DNA of 64,000 bases from Paraburkholderia sp. C35 (GTDB taxonomy: Bacteria; Pseudomonadota; Gammaproteobacteria; Burkholderiales; Burkholderiaceae). Shown piece by piece: positions 42,956 through 51,097 of this stretch. Position 1 is the stretch's first letter. Each line of letters begins with the position of its first letter. The notes under the pieces were generated by a model. The model saw nothing but the letters and a program-made list of their open reading frames with translations. It had not been told where the DNA came from and searched no databases. The DNA is taken from the NCBI RefSeq assembly GCF_003121405.1, contig NZ_QBUY01000006.1, positions 124,001 through 188,000 on the forward strand. Direction: 5' to 3'. Position numbers and translations under genes: made by a program.

Positions 42956-43543
42956 TCATAGCTCGAAGCCGTCGTACGACGCGCGCAGGCGCTCGCGCAG
43001 ATGCAGCACCGCGTAGCGCTTGCGCGCGAGCAAGGTGTTGACGCTGACGCCCGTCGCAGCGGACATTTCCTTGAAGCTGCGTCCGTCCAGTTCATGCGCG
43101 ACGAACACTTCACGCTGGCTGGCGGGCAACTCCTCCAGCGCGACGCGCAGTGCGTCGAGCAGCGCGGCGCGTGCGTAGGCGGCTTCAGGTCCGGCATCGG
43201 CTGAAGGCAGCGTCAGATCCAGCCGGTATTCGCCGTCGGAATCGTCGATATCGGCGGCACCGGACGCGTCGGGCAGCGGCAGTTCTTTCTTCTTGCGGAA
43301 GCGGTCGATGATCCGGTTTCTCGCCACGCGGAACAGCCACGCGCCGACCTGCTCGACGGGATCGGGCAAGCGCCAGGCTTCGACCAGTTCTTCGAACACG
43401 TCCTGGAGGATGTCCTCGGCTTCGTCCTGATCGATGACGCGGCGACGGATGAAATTACGCAGCCTCGGGCGCTCGCGGGCCACCGCGCGGGCGATGTCGC
43501 GGTCCTGCTCGGTCAGCGTGCTCGGGGTGTTGGGCGGTTCCAT
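42956..43543 (-). CDS. RNA polymerase sigma factor, ECF subfamily
   Basis: A 195-residue extracytoplasmic-function sigma factor. Region 2 is clear (DEAEDILQDVFEELVEAW; GAWLFRVARNRIIDRFRKKK) and region 4 has the HTH LPASQREVFVAHELDGRSFKEMSAATGVSVNTLLARKRYAVLHLRERL. An acidic linker (ADIDDSDGEYRLDLT) joins the two. The following genes on the same strand are a small membrane protein, a ferredoxin and a winged-helix-like protein. Regulation by the membrane protein is inferred from position. Confidence 0.92.
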   Translation of the reverse strand: MEPPNTPSTLTEQDRDIARAVARERPRLRNFIRRRVIDQDEAEDILQDVFEELVEAWRLPDPVEQVGAWLFRVARNRIIDRFRKKKELPLPDASGAADIDDSDGEYRLDLTLPSADAGPEAAYARAALLDALRVALEELPASQREVFVAHELDGRSFKEMSAATGVSVNTLLARKRYAVLHLRERLRASYDGFEL

Positions 43544-43721
43544 ACCGGTGATGACGATCCGGACGGGAGAATATTGTGGGGAGTGTGAACGGCTTGCGAG
43601 ATTTTTTGTGCGAGGCTTTTTTTATCCAGACCGGATGGATGGCACGTGGGACGTTTGATTCAAGCATCAAGCCGGAGAAGCGACCGGCTCCTGCCGATCG
43701 CGTCGTCCCGCCTGTCAGACA

Positions 43722-44279
43722 TTACGCGTTCTGCACCGCCATCTTCGCGCGCGCTGCACGGGCAATACTCTCCGCAAAGAGCGGCGTTTCACGACGATTG
43801 TGATCGCCCGAAGCAACCTGCCGATCATGCGCCGCCTGCTCGAAGGTCGCGCCATTCTTCTCGATGAACGCGAGAAACTCATCGGTCGGATGGGAGATCA
43901 CGCTATTCGTATATTCCGTCTTTCCATCAGGCAGCGTCTTCGCGCTCAACTCCCAGATAACCTGGACTTTGGTGCGGCCATGCGGCGTGAACACGTCGGA
44001 CAGCGAGACCATCCGGCAGTAGTGCTTCTCGGTCACTTCACCCACGTAATGCTGAACAACCAGCCCGGAGCCGATCTGTTCCACATTGATCGACATGCGG
44101 CGACCATCATCTGTCCACGTTGCGCCCGCAGCAATATGGTCGGGCGGAGCACAGCGCTGATACTCGGCGTCGGGCAGTTCGAACAGCCAGCTTGCGATAT
44201 CGATGCTTTCGATCGGCACGTCGACGACATGCGTGAATGCACTTTGCGAGAGGATCAGGTCATTGCGGATCGTGGTCAT
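43722..44279 (-). CDS. Conserved hypothetical protein (SRPBCC-like?)
   Basis: A 185-residue soluble protein, MTTIRNDLILSQSAFTHVVDVPIESIDIASWLFELP at the start and TWTDDGRRMSINVEQIGSGLVVQHYVGEV in the middle. The second half has KVQVIWELSAKTLPDGKTEYTNSVISHPTDEFLAFIEKNG. The beta-rich pattern with a long C-terminal helix is like START/SRPBCC lipid-binding proteins, but I do not recognise a named family. It lies alone, in the opposite direction to no close neighbour; about 146 bases separate it from the SDR gene upstream. Confidence 0.6.
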   Translation of the reverse strand: MTTIRNDLILSQSAFTHVVDVPIESIDIASWLFELPDAEYQRCAPPDHIAAGATWTDDGRRMSINVEQIGSGLVVQHYVGEVTEKHYCRMVSLSDVFTPHGRTKVQVIWELSAKTLPDGKTEYTNSVISHPTDEFLAFIEKNGATFEQAAHDRQVASGDHNRRETPLFAESIARAARAKMAVQNA

Positions 44280-44425
44280 TACAAGGCTCCAGGCGTTGAA
44301 AAGAAACGGTTATAAGGGTGAAGCAGCCACTTAATTGTCCGTTTGCTTCTTCAACGCCCGTTCTCGATACAAACGGATATTTCCCATTTGCATCGTGAGC
44401 ACTGATCTAATTTTTTAAGCCCGCC

Positions 44426-45187
44426 TCACCCCTTCACCAGCCCGCCATCCACCACCAGATTCTGCCCGGTCACCGCACGCGCCCACGGCGAGAGAAAGAA
44501 CAGCACGGCATCGGCGAATTCGGCTGGCGTCGTCACACGGCGCAACGGCGTGAAACCCGCCACCATATCGAACACGGCTTCGGGTGTCGCGCTGCTGGCG
44601 TCAGTCGTGCGCAGCAGGCCGCCCGACACCATGTTCACCGTAATGCCATCGGGTCCGAGATCGTTCGATGCCGTTCGCGTCAGCGCGAGCAATGCCGCTT
44701 TGGCCGCCGTGTAATCGTGATACGGCACGACGGGGTTCTGGAACAGATTGGTGCCGACGTTCACGATACGGCCGAAACCCGCCGCGCGCATCGCGGGCAA
44801 CGCGGCCTGAATCGTATTGAGTGCGCCTTTGAGCGCGCCGTCGATCTGCTGCTGAAAACGGACCCATTCGATCTCGCCGAGCTTCGGGCGCGCGTCGCCG
44901 TCGAAGCTGAAATCGGCGAGCGCGTTGTTCACCACGGCATGCACCGGCTTGCCGCTCTTCGCCTGAGCCTCATCGAATAAACGTGCGACCGACGCTGCAT
45001 CGGTGATATCGGCCTGCACCGCCACGACACGCGGCCCGAGCCGCTCGACGAGCGCATTCGCCTGCGCTTCGCTGCGCCGATAGTTGATGACGACGCTCGC
45101 GCCTTCGCGTGCAAGTGCTTCCGTGATCGCGGCACCCAGCCCACGCGCGCCGCCCGTGACGAGTACGTTCTGCTCCGACAGTTGCAT
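44426..45187 (-). CDS. Short-chain dehydrogenase/reductase (FabG-like)
   Basis: A 253-residue classical SDR. It has the cofactor motif TGGARGLGAAI (residues 11-21), ADITD at the first acid position, VVNNALADFS (NNAG variant), the catalytic pair in YHDYTAAKAALLALTRT (YxxxK) and the terminal GQNLVVDGGLVKG. It probably reduces or oxidises a hydroxyl/keto group with NAD(P)H. The name 3-oxoacyl-ACP reductase is only a family label; the substrate is unknown. Confidence 0.9.
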   Translation of the reverse strand: MQLSEQNVLVTGGARGLGAAITEALAREGASVVINYRRSEAQANALVERLGPRVVAVQADITDAASVARLFDEAQAKSGKPVHAVVNNALADFSFDGDARPKLGEIEWVRFQQQIDGALKGALNTIQAALPAMRAAGFGRIVNVGTNLFQNPVVPYHDYTAAKAALLALTRTASNDLGPDGITVNMVSGGLLRTTDASSATPEAVFDMVAGFTPLRRVTTPAEFADAVLFFLSPWARAVTGQNLVVDGGLVKG

Positions 45188-45276
45188 CGACTTCTCCGAT
45201 CTTCGTTTGGACTGAATAGTCCATTATGCCGCACAGCGCGATCGGTCAATCAAGGCATCTACACGAAAGCCGCACG

Positions 45277-45765
45277 CTAGCGGCGGGGATTTTTGCTGAG
45301 AAACAGGGCGACCGGCCCCGTCAACGTGATGCTGCGCAATTGTTCCGGCGATACGAACTGCGCGTCGACGATTTCCCGATTGTCGAGCCGCAACTCAGGC
45401 GGGGAATCGAGATGCAGTTCGAAGAAATGCACGCGGTCTCTGCGCCCTTCCCACACGCCGCTCACACTGCCTGCAGGAATCAGCGTGTAACCCGTCAAAC
45501 CGATTTCTTCCACCATCTCGCGCTGCGCCGCGACTTCAGGCGTTTCACCGGCATGCACGCTGCCACCGGGAAAATTCCACGCGTTCCGGTACGACGACTT
45601 CAGCAACAGCAACGACTCGCCGACGTAGATGGCAACCAATGCACCCTCATGCCTGGCACGCCGGACGCTCCACCAGATGCGCGCGAGCGGAAACCCGCCG
45701 CGATACACCGTGCGCCAGACAAAATCGACCAGCGCAGTCGATTGCGCTCGCTCAAGACTCGGCAT
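45277..45765 (-). CDS. Nudix hydrolase
   Basis: A 162-residue protein with a complete Nudix box, GGSVHAGETPEVAAQREMVEEIGL (GX5EX7REVXEEXG type, with M at one position), near residues 75-98. It hydrolyses a nucleoside-diphosphate-linked compound. The N-terminal part has an extra segment (VDFVWRTVYRGGFPLARIWWSVRR), seen in Nudix proteins of Burkholderia. The ATG at 45765 follows AAGGAG; an ATG six codons earlier overlaps that site. Confidence 0.88.
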   Translation of the reverse strand: MPSLERAQSTALVDFVWRTVYRGGFPLARIWWSVRRARHEGALVAIYVGESLLLLKSSYRNAWNFPGGSVHAGETPEVAAQREMVEEIGLTGYTLIPAGSVSGVWEGRRDRVHFFELHLDSPPELRLDNREIVDAQFVSPEQLRSITLTGPVALFLSKNPRR

Positions 45766-45958
45766 CGGGTTCTCTCCTTGCATTGCATGACCAGAGGATC
45801 TTACGGGTTGCCGCGTCACGGCGGCTCGGATGATCGGAAGCTACGGGCTGCCCGTTTTGGAGTACCGTTGCGCATCACAGTTCCATCCGAACCGGGGTTC
45901 CGCGCGACGCATCACATTGTGCCTCGCGCAACCGCACCCGCCCGCACCAGGAGAGCGC

Positions 45959-46333
45959 ATGTTCGACCATGTCAAATTCGGCGTCACCGATTATGCCGCG
46001 AGTAAAACGTTCTTCCTCGCAGCACTCGCGCCACTCGGCGTCGCCATTGTCGCCGAGGGACTGCCCACGTACGGCATCGAGCTCAGCGCAGATGATAAGG
46101 TATCTTTATGTCTGTTCCAGACCGATGAGAAGCCAGCGCATCTTCACCTTGCGTTCAAGGCTGTGAATCGCGAACAGGTCGATGCGTTCTATCGTGCAGC
46201 GTTGCGAGCCGGCGGCAAAGACAATGGAGCGCCGGGCGTGCGTCCGCAGTATCACGCGAACTACTATGCGGCTTTCGTCATCGGACCGGACGGCCATAAC
46301 ATCGAGGCGGTGTGCCACGAATCCGAGGCCTGA
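45959..46333 (+). CDS. VOC-superfamily protein
   Basis: A 124-residue glyoxalase/bleomycin-resistance fold protein: MFDHVKFGVTDYAASKTFFLAALAPLG, SLCLFQTDEKPAHLHLAFKAVNREQVDAFYRAAL, then YYAAFVIGPDGHNIEAVCH. Metal ligands (His in FDHVKF, His in AHLHLAF, Glu in NIEAVC) are in place. The ATG at 45959 has CAGGAGAG upstream. It is probably a small lyase or resistance-type protein without a known substrate; no partner gene is adjacent. Confidence 0.85.
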   Translation: MFDHVKFGVTDYAASKTFFLAALAPLGVAIVAEGLPTYGIELSADDKVSLCLFQTDEKPAHLHLAFKAVNREQVDAFYRAALRAGGKDNGAPGVRPQYHANYYAAFVIGPDGHNIEAVCHESEA

Positions 46334-46380
46334 TCGTCGTATCCTCGGACCGGATCCGCGCAGGTCAGACGCTAGTCGAT

Positions 46381-46776
46381 CTATCTGGCCAGCGCGAACC
46401 GCGCAAATCCTGCCACCGTTGCAATGCCGAGCACGGTCATCAACAGCGACGACGACACGTGGATGGCGACTTCGCCCGCCGCCCACGCCAGCTTTCCCTG
46501 CTGCAGATCCTCGACGACCTCGGCCGAGAAAGTCGAAAACGTAGACAGCCCGCCCATCAAGCCGGTGATCACGAACAGCCGCCACTCCGCCGGGATGTCA
46601 GGCCACCGCCCGAAGAACGCGATCGCCCCGCCGATGATGTAACCCGCAATCACATTCGACGCGAGCGTGCCGAGCGGAAGATCCGGAAACACTGCATTCA
46701 GGCGCAGCCCGAGAAACCAGCGGAACAGCGAACCCAGCGCGCCGCCAACCGCAACGGCAAGGATGGACAGATACAT
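46381..46776 (-). CDS. crcB: Fluoride channel CrcB (Fluc)
   Basis: A 131-residue four-helix membrane protein of the Fluc family, which forms dual-topology dimers that let fluoride leave the cell. Conserved features are [14 protein letters not shown] near the start, [16 protein letters not shown] with the pore Asn, and the [16 protein letters not shown] phenylalanine-box segment. It is the third gene after CLC-F and DUF190 on the same strand, downstream of a fluoride riboswitch, which firmly supports the role. Confidence 0.95.
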   Translation of the reverse strand: MYLSILAVAVGGALGSLFRWFLGLRLNAVFPDLPLGTLASNVIAGYIIGGAIAFFGRWPDIPAEWRLFVITGLMGGLSTFSTFSAEVVEDLQQGKLAWAAGEVAIHVSSSLLMTVLGIATVAGFARFALAR

Positions 46777-46841
46777 GCGTCAGACCTCTCTATGGGATGT
46801 GTCTCGATGATCCGGCAGTTCGTCGGGCGAGGCTTGCCTCC

Positions 46842-47186
46842 TCAGGCAGGGTTTGCGATTTCGCACGGCAGGAACACAGCATGAACATCGTGAAGATTGC
46901 CGCCATGTTGCTGCCAGAATTCGCGTAGCCGCGATTCGAGGTCGATCAGTTCGATACACTGGGGAAAGCGATGGTGCAGTGTTTCGACATGCGCATGATG
47001 CAGACGGTCACCACGAATAAAGCCCGCCTGCACACGATGCAACAGCGCCTGTTCGATGCCCGCGCGCTTTGCATGCGTGAGCAGATGCCGCGCCATGCTC
47101 GGACGCGAAACACGATGCCAGAAACGCGTCGGATGGCCTTTGGCCGAATGATGAAAGTACAGCCGCAACGAAATGAGTTTGCTCAT
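46842..47186 (-). CDS. DUF190 protein of the fluoride-resistance operon
   Basis: A 114-residue protein of the DUF190 family (PII-like fold), with LRLYFHHSAKGH near the start, LLTHAKRAGIEQALLHRVQAGF and the terminal LPQCIELIDLESRLREFWQQ-type region. DUF190 proteins often accompany CrcB and may sense or modulate it; no direct function is established. The start at 47186 lies 14 bases after the CLC gene stop and precedes crcB by 65 bases. Confidence 0.85.
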   Translation of the reverse strand: MSKLISLRLYFHHSAKGHPTRFWHRVSRPSMARHLLTHAKRAGIEQALLHRVQAGFIRGDRLHHAHVETLHHRFPQCIELIDLESRLREFWQQHGGNLHDVHAVFLPCEIANPA

Positions 47187-47200
47187 GATGTGAACCGGGA

Positions 47201-48520
47201 TCAGGTGACGGATGTCGTCTGCACGACGGCGGCATTCTTGCGGCGCGCGCGGCGCAAGGCGGGAATGTCGGCAAGACGGATGCCTTCGGGCAGGATCAGA
47301 TGCTTCGATTGCCCGACACGCTGGGCCCGATAAATACCTGTGTGGCCAGAAAACAGATAGCTCACCACGCATGCCACGGCCGCATAGACGCCGATATGCG
47401 TGCCGAACAGTTCCATTGCCATGATCGTCGATGCAATCGGCGTGTTGGCCGCGCCGGCGAAAACGGCCACGAAGCCGAGACCCGCGAGAACGGGAACGGG
47501 CAGCGCCAGCACATGACCGAGCGCATTGCCCAAGGTTGCGCCGATGTAGAACAGCGGCGTGACTTCGCCACCCTTGAATCCCGACGCCAGCGTGACGACC
47601 GTGAAGGCGAATTTGCCTGCAAAGTCATAGACGGGCAGCGTGCCCTGAAAGGCCGCCGAGATGGTCGGAATGCCGAGTCCAAGAAATTGCGGCGTGGCAA
47701 GCAGCGTCGCCATGACGGCAACGCTCGCACCGCCAATGAACGGCCGCATCGGTGCCCACGCAACCTTCCGTTTGAACCACGCCGACAGCGCGTGCGTCGA
47801 ATCGGCGAACAGCATCCCGACGATGCCGAACGCAATACCCGCCAGCACCGCCGAACCCAGACCGAGGGCCGTCACGTCCGGTACGAACGGCACCGTGTAC
47901 ACGGTGTGATGGATGCCCCACAGGCGGCACACTTCATCGGCGACCACCGACGAGGCAAGACACGCCAGCAGCGCGTCATAGCGCAACCGGCCGAGCGCCA
48001 GCACTTCCAGCCCGAAAATCGCGCCCGCGAGCGGCGTGCCGAACACCGACGAAAAGCCTGCCGCGATGCCGCCCATCAGCAGGATGCGGCGTTCGTCCTT
48101 GTCGAGCCTGAACAGATGCGTCACGCGATCGGCGAGTGCACCGCCCATTTGCACCGCCGTTCCTTCACGCCCTGCCGACCCGCCAAACAGATGCGTGACG
48201 ACCGTGGCGATGAGAATGAGCGGCGCCATGCGGCGGGGGACGATCTTCTGCGGATCGTGGATTTCGTCGATCAGCAGGTTGTGGCCGCCTTCGACGGGCT
48301 TGCCCACCTGCTGGTAGACCCAGCCCGTCAGAAGACCCGCGACGGGTAGAAGCCAGAGCAGCCACGGATGCGCGGTGCGGGTATCGGTTGCAAGATCAAG
48401 GGTATAGAGAAAGAACGCCGACGCGGAACCCGCCAGTGCGCCGAGCACAGATGAAAGCAGAAGCCAGCGCACCAGATAGGGCACCATGGCGACCTGCTCG
48501 ACAGATTGAATACGCTTCAT
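47201..48520 (-). CDS. CLC-F-type fluoride/proton antiporter
   Basis: A 439-residue CLC-family protein. It has the gating-glutamate motif GREGTAVQMGGALAD (GREGT in place of the chloride-type GREGP), VEGGHNLLIDEIHDP where chloride-type CLCs carry GSGIP, and GFKGGEVTPLFYIGATLGN. These sequence variants are those of the fluoride-selective CLC-F clade. It exchanges F- for H+ across the inner membrane. Leading gene of an operon with DUF190 and crcB, 83 bases downstream of a fluoride riboswitch. Confidence 0.93.
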   Translation of the reverse strand: MKRIQSVEQVAMVPYLVRWLLLSSVLGALAGSASAFFLYTLDLATDTRTAHPWLLWLLPVAGLLTGWVYQQVGKPVEGGHNLLIDEIHDPQKIVPRRMAPLILIATVVTHLFGGSAGREGTAVQMGGALADRVTHLFRLDKDERRILLMGGIAAGFSSVFGTPLAGAIFGLEVLALGRLRYDALLACLASSVVADEVCRLWGIHHTVYTVPFVPDVTALGLGSAVLAGIAFGIVGMLFADSTHALSAWFKRKVAWAPMRPFIGGASVAVMATLLATPQFLGLGIPTISAAFQGTLPVYDFAGKFAFTVVTLASGFKGGEVTPLFYIGATLGNALGHVLALPVPVLAGLGFVAVFAGAANTPIASTIMAMELFGTHIGVYAAVACVVSYLFSGHTGIYRAQRVGQSKHLILPEGIRLADIPALRRARRKNAAVVQTTSVT

Positions 48521-48603
48521 GATTTCCAGATTTGATTGAACATCAAACCTGGGTGACAGGACGTCACTACAGACGGCCTACGACCTCCCGCACCCAGGAA
48601 CTC

Positions 48604-48656
48604 GTAGGCATCATCAGCCGGTCAGCCCGGCGGTTGTTTGGAGGAATGCCATCTCC
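48604..48656 (-). promoter_or_regulatory. Fluoride riboswitch (crcB RNA motif)
   Basis: On the minus strand, from 48656 down to 48604, the RNA reads GGAGATGGCATTCCTCC, then AAACAACCGCC, GGGCTGACC, and GGCTGATGATGCCTAC. These are the conserved core blocks of the crcB motif, including GATGGCATTCCTCC and CTGATGATGCCTAC. Downstream, CCTGGGTG (48598-48591) and CACCCAGG (48555-48548) are complementary and may form the expression platform. The CLC-F gene starts 83 bases after the aptamer. Recognition is by sequence blocks and gene context. Confidence 0.93.
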
Positions 48657-48720
48657 AGAAAGCGCAATTGTACGCGACGACGCTAAAAGGCGCCAACGCA
48701 CACCACCACACGGTCACACC

Positions 48721-48954
48721 TCAGCCAGTCCGCGCGCCGTCGGCAAAATACGTTTCGAGCATGGCCGTCAATGCCTGCTTCGACGCGCCGCGAAACGGCT
48801 TGTGACCGATCAGCGCCGTCCATGTGCCGTCGAGATGCTCCTCCCAACCGCCCATTCCGTGTCCATCCACGCGAACGGAACCGCGGGTGCGCAGCGTGGT
48901 ATCGCTCGGATCGAGCACCTCATCGTCGTTGTGCAACAACACGACCTTTGCCAT
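48721..48954 (-). CDS. Hypothetical small protein
   Basis: A 77-residue soluble protein beginning MAKVVLLHNDDEVLDPSD and including VRVDGHGMGGWEEHLDGTWTALIG, ending ALTAMLETYFADGART. The start at 48954 is preceded by a GGGAGGT-type site; upstream codons look non-coding. The conserved-looking Gly/His/Trp segment suggests a real family, but I do not recognise it. It lies upstream of the fluoride riboswitch, on the same strand, and divergent from the porin gene. Confidence 0.6.
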   Translation of the reverse strand: MAKVVLLHNDDEVLDPSDTTLRTRGSVRVDGHGMGGWEEHLDGTWTALIGHKPFRGASKQALTAMLETYFADGARTG

Positions 48955-49106
48955 CGCAACCTCCCGGATTGTCCTCACCAAGCGATTAGCAAGCCGCGTG
49001 CTCGAACCTCGCCACCGGCCGGCTGCGCGTGCGCTCACGTCGCGCCTCAAGGTTTTCCCTGATATTTGACCGCTTGACTTGTCCAATCTGTAACCGTACT
49101 TTTGCA

Positions 49107-49128
49107 CATGTTCCTACTTGTACTTTTT
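49107..49128 (+). promoter_or_regulatory. Putative GntR operator before the porin (copy 1)
   Basis: The 22-base sequence at 49107-49128 (CATGTTCC-TACTTGT-ACTTTTT) matches 50278-50299, in front of the gntR operon, at 18 of 22 positions, sharing CATGT and TACTTGT exactly. It lies 54 bases before the porin start. It is probably bound by the GntR regulator encoded at 50369. Confidence 0.55.
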
Positions 49129-49182
49129 TAAGGAACAGGAAATCGCAACATCGATCCGATCCAACCCGTCAGAAGGAACCCA

Positions 49183-50208
49183 ATGTCCAACCGTTCGCTG
49201 CGCGTGGCGTGCATGCTCGCCGTCTGCGCGTTCCCGCCCCTCGCCCGCGCCGAATCCAGCGTGACGCTGTACGGCATCGTCGACGAGTTTTTTCAGTACG
49301 TGAACACGGGTAACGGCTACACGGCCGCGATCGGATCATCGGGACAATGGGCGAGCCGCATCGGCCTGCGCGGCCATGAAGACATCGGCGGCGGCAACTT
49401 CGTCAGCTTCGATCTGCAGAACGGTTTCAATCCGAACGACGGCACCTTTGCTTCGCCGGGTTCGCTGTTCAACCGGCAGGCGTGGATCGGTGTCGGCGGC
49501 AACTGGGGCGAGGTGCACGTGGGCCGCCAGAACTCGCCGATTTTCAACGATCAGGGCGGACTCGACGCATTCGGCGCATCGACGCAGGCGTCCGGCTTCA
49601 GCAACATGATGACCTACGCGGTGCGCACCAGTAACACGGTGTCGTACACATCGCCGACGCTGTCGGGCGTGCAGTTCAGCGTGTACGTGGGCTTCGGCGA
49701 CGCGGGCGGGCTGCGCTCGGCGGGCGCGAGCTATCAGGCGGACGTCACGTATTCGCATGGTCCTTTCTCCGCGGTCGCAGCCGCGCAGGCCGTGCGCAGC
49801 GCCGACAACAGCACGCTCGACCGCACGGCTGAAGTCGGCGCGTCGTATCAGATCGGCAAGACCACCGTGTACCTCGGCTGGAGCGGCGCGAAATGGGACG
49901 ACCTCGCGCTCGACGTCAACGTGTACGGCATCTCGGCGGTGTATCAGTTGACGCCCGCGCAAGCGGTCTCGCTCGGCGGCACGCTGCTGCACGACGAAAC
50001 CGGCCACGGCGACAACGCGCGGCAGATTGCGGCGCTCTACACGTATTCGTTTTCGAAGCGCACTTCGCTGTACGGCGCCGTGTCGTTCCTGCAAAACGAG
50101 GGCAATGCTTCGTACCGGCTCGCGGGATCGGCGAATGCGGGCTTGCCGCTCGCGTATGCCGGAGCCGACGCACGCGGCTTCCAGCTCGGCGTGGTGCATC
50201 GCTTCTGA
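49183..50208 (+). CDS. Gram-negative trimeric porin (Burkholderia OmpC-like)
   Basis: A 341-residue outer-membrane protein with a signal peptide ending ARA and a mature start ESSVTLYGIVDEFFQYVN, the usual opening of Burkholderiales porins. Further markers are the strands SRIGLRGHEDIGGGNFVSFDLQNGF, NRQAWIGVGGNWGEVHVGRQNSP (loop 3 region) and the C-terminal LGVVHRF ending in Phe. It would admit small hydrophilic solutes. Its promoter shares an 18-of-22 element with the GntR gene following it, so it probably belongs to the nucleoside-type operon downstream. Confidence 0.93.
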   Translation: MSNRSLRVACMLAVCAFPPLARAESSVTLYGIVDEFFQYVNTGNGYTAAIGSSGQWASRIGLRGHEDIGGGNFVSFDLQNGFNPNDGTFASPGSLFNRQAWIGVGGNWGEVHVGRQNSPIFNDQGGLDAFGASTQASGFSNMMTYAVRTSNTVSYTSPTLSGVQFSVYVGFGDAGGLRSAGASYQADVTYSHGPFSAVAAAQAVRSADNSTLDRTAEVGASYQIGKTTVYLGWSGAKWDDLALDVNVYGISAVYQLTPAQAVSLGGTLLHDETGHGDNARQIAALYTYSFSKRTSLYGAVSFLQNEGNASYRLAGSANAGLPLAYAGADARGFQLGVVHRF

Positions 50209-50277
50209 TACCGGCCACCCGCAAAGAATCGACATGCGCCCGCACCCACCGTCTCCCAGACACCACCTGTCCGAAAA

Positions 50278-50309
50278 CATGTGCATACTTGTGCCTTTTG
50301 GAAGGCACA
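50278..50309 (+). promoter_or_regulatory. Putative GntR operator (copy 2) with perfect inverted repeat
   Basis: The element at 50278-50299 (CATGTGCA-TACTTGT-GCCTTTT) repeats the one at 49107. It runs into TGTGCCTT-TTGG-AAGGCACA (50290-50309), a perfect 8-bp inverted repeat. The gntR start is 59 bases downstream. Autoregulation is likely. Confidence 0.6.
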
Positions 50310-50368
50310 CTGCACGCGCCGGCGAACGCCGGCGTGCGCGCACACCGTTCTCTGACAGGAGACTGAAG

Positions 50369-51097
50369 ATGGTCCGTAAATCGGCCAGGGCAACCGACGT
50401 CGGGCGCTCGAAGGCACACATGGTTGCAGCCGCACTGGAACGCGACATCCTGACGGGCAAGCTGCCGTACGGGCAGCAACTGGAAAGCGAAAGCGAACTG
50501 GTCGAACGCTTCGCCGTCAGCCGCAACACCGTCCGCAAGGGACTCGACCTGCTGACGACCAGCGGCCTGATCACGCGCAAAGGCGGCATCGGCTCGTTCG
50601 TCACGTTTCACGGGCAGACCATCGATGGCTCGCTCGGCTGGACCACGGCGCTCGAACAGGCCGGTGGCAATCCTCAAACGAAGCTGCTGCAGATCGCGAT
50701 CATCGAAGACGACGCGCTCGCGCAAGAGCTGGGACTCGACACCACGCGCTTCGTCGCCATCGACCGGATGCGCGTGATCGGCGATCCCGCCGCCGCGATT
50801 TCGCTCGAACGCAGCCGCCTGCCGTTCAGCGACGATCTCGCCACGCTGCCGCTTGAAGGTCTGGTAGGCGGCTCACTGAACCGCACGCTCGCCGAACACG
50901 GCATGGTGGCCGATCACGGCGAGCAATGGGCCGAAGTCGTCAGTCTCGAAGCCGACGATGCACGCCTGCTGAAGCGCCGCAGCGGCACCCCTTTTCTGCG
51001 CTCGCGCCGTCTGACGCGCGACCGCGACAACGCGATCATCGAGTACGTCGTGAGCTTGCTCGATCCCGCGCATTTTGCTTTGCACCTGGAATTCTGA
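50369..51097 (+). CDS. GntR-family (HutC-type) regulator, YegW-like
   Basis: A 242-residue regulator. The winged HTH is at residues 15-80 (AALERDILTGKLPYGQQLESESELVERFAVSRNTVRKGLDLLTTSGLITRKGGIGSFV) and a HutC/UTRA ligand domain follows (TKLLQIAIIEDDALAQELGL; FLRSRRLTRDRDNAIIEYVVSLLDPAHFAL). The start at 50369 follows AGGAGACTG. Its stop and the start of the ADP-ribosylglycohydrolase share a base (TGATG). E. coli YegW sits next to the same kinase and glycohydrolase, so the gene order is conserved. Confidence 0.9.
   Translation: MVRKSARATDVGRSKAHMVAAALERDILTGKLPYGQQLESESELVERFAVSRNTVRKGLDLLTTSGLITRKGGIGSFVTFHGQTIDGSLGWTTALEQAGGNPQTKLLQIAIIEDDALAQELGLDTTRFVAIDRMRVIGDPAAAISLERSRLPFSDDLATLPLEGLVGGSLNRTLAEHGMVADHGEQWAEVVSLEADDARLLKRRSGTPFLRSRRLTRDRDNAIIEYVVSLLDPAHFALHLEF

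Noticed and set aside
46777..46841. A separate riboswitch directly before crcB
   Set aside because: The short gap has none of the conserved aptamer blocks; the riboswitch is at 48604-48656, before the first gene of the operon.
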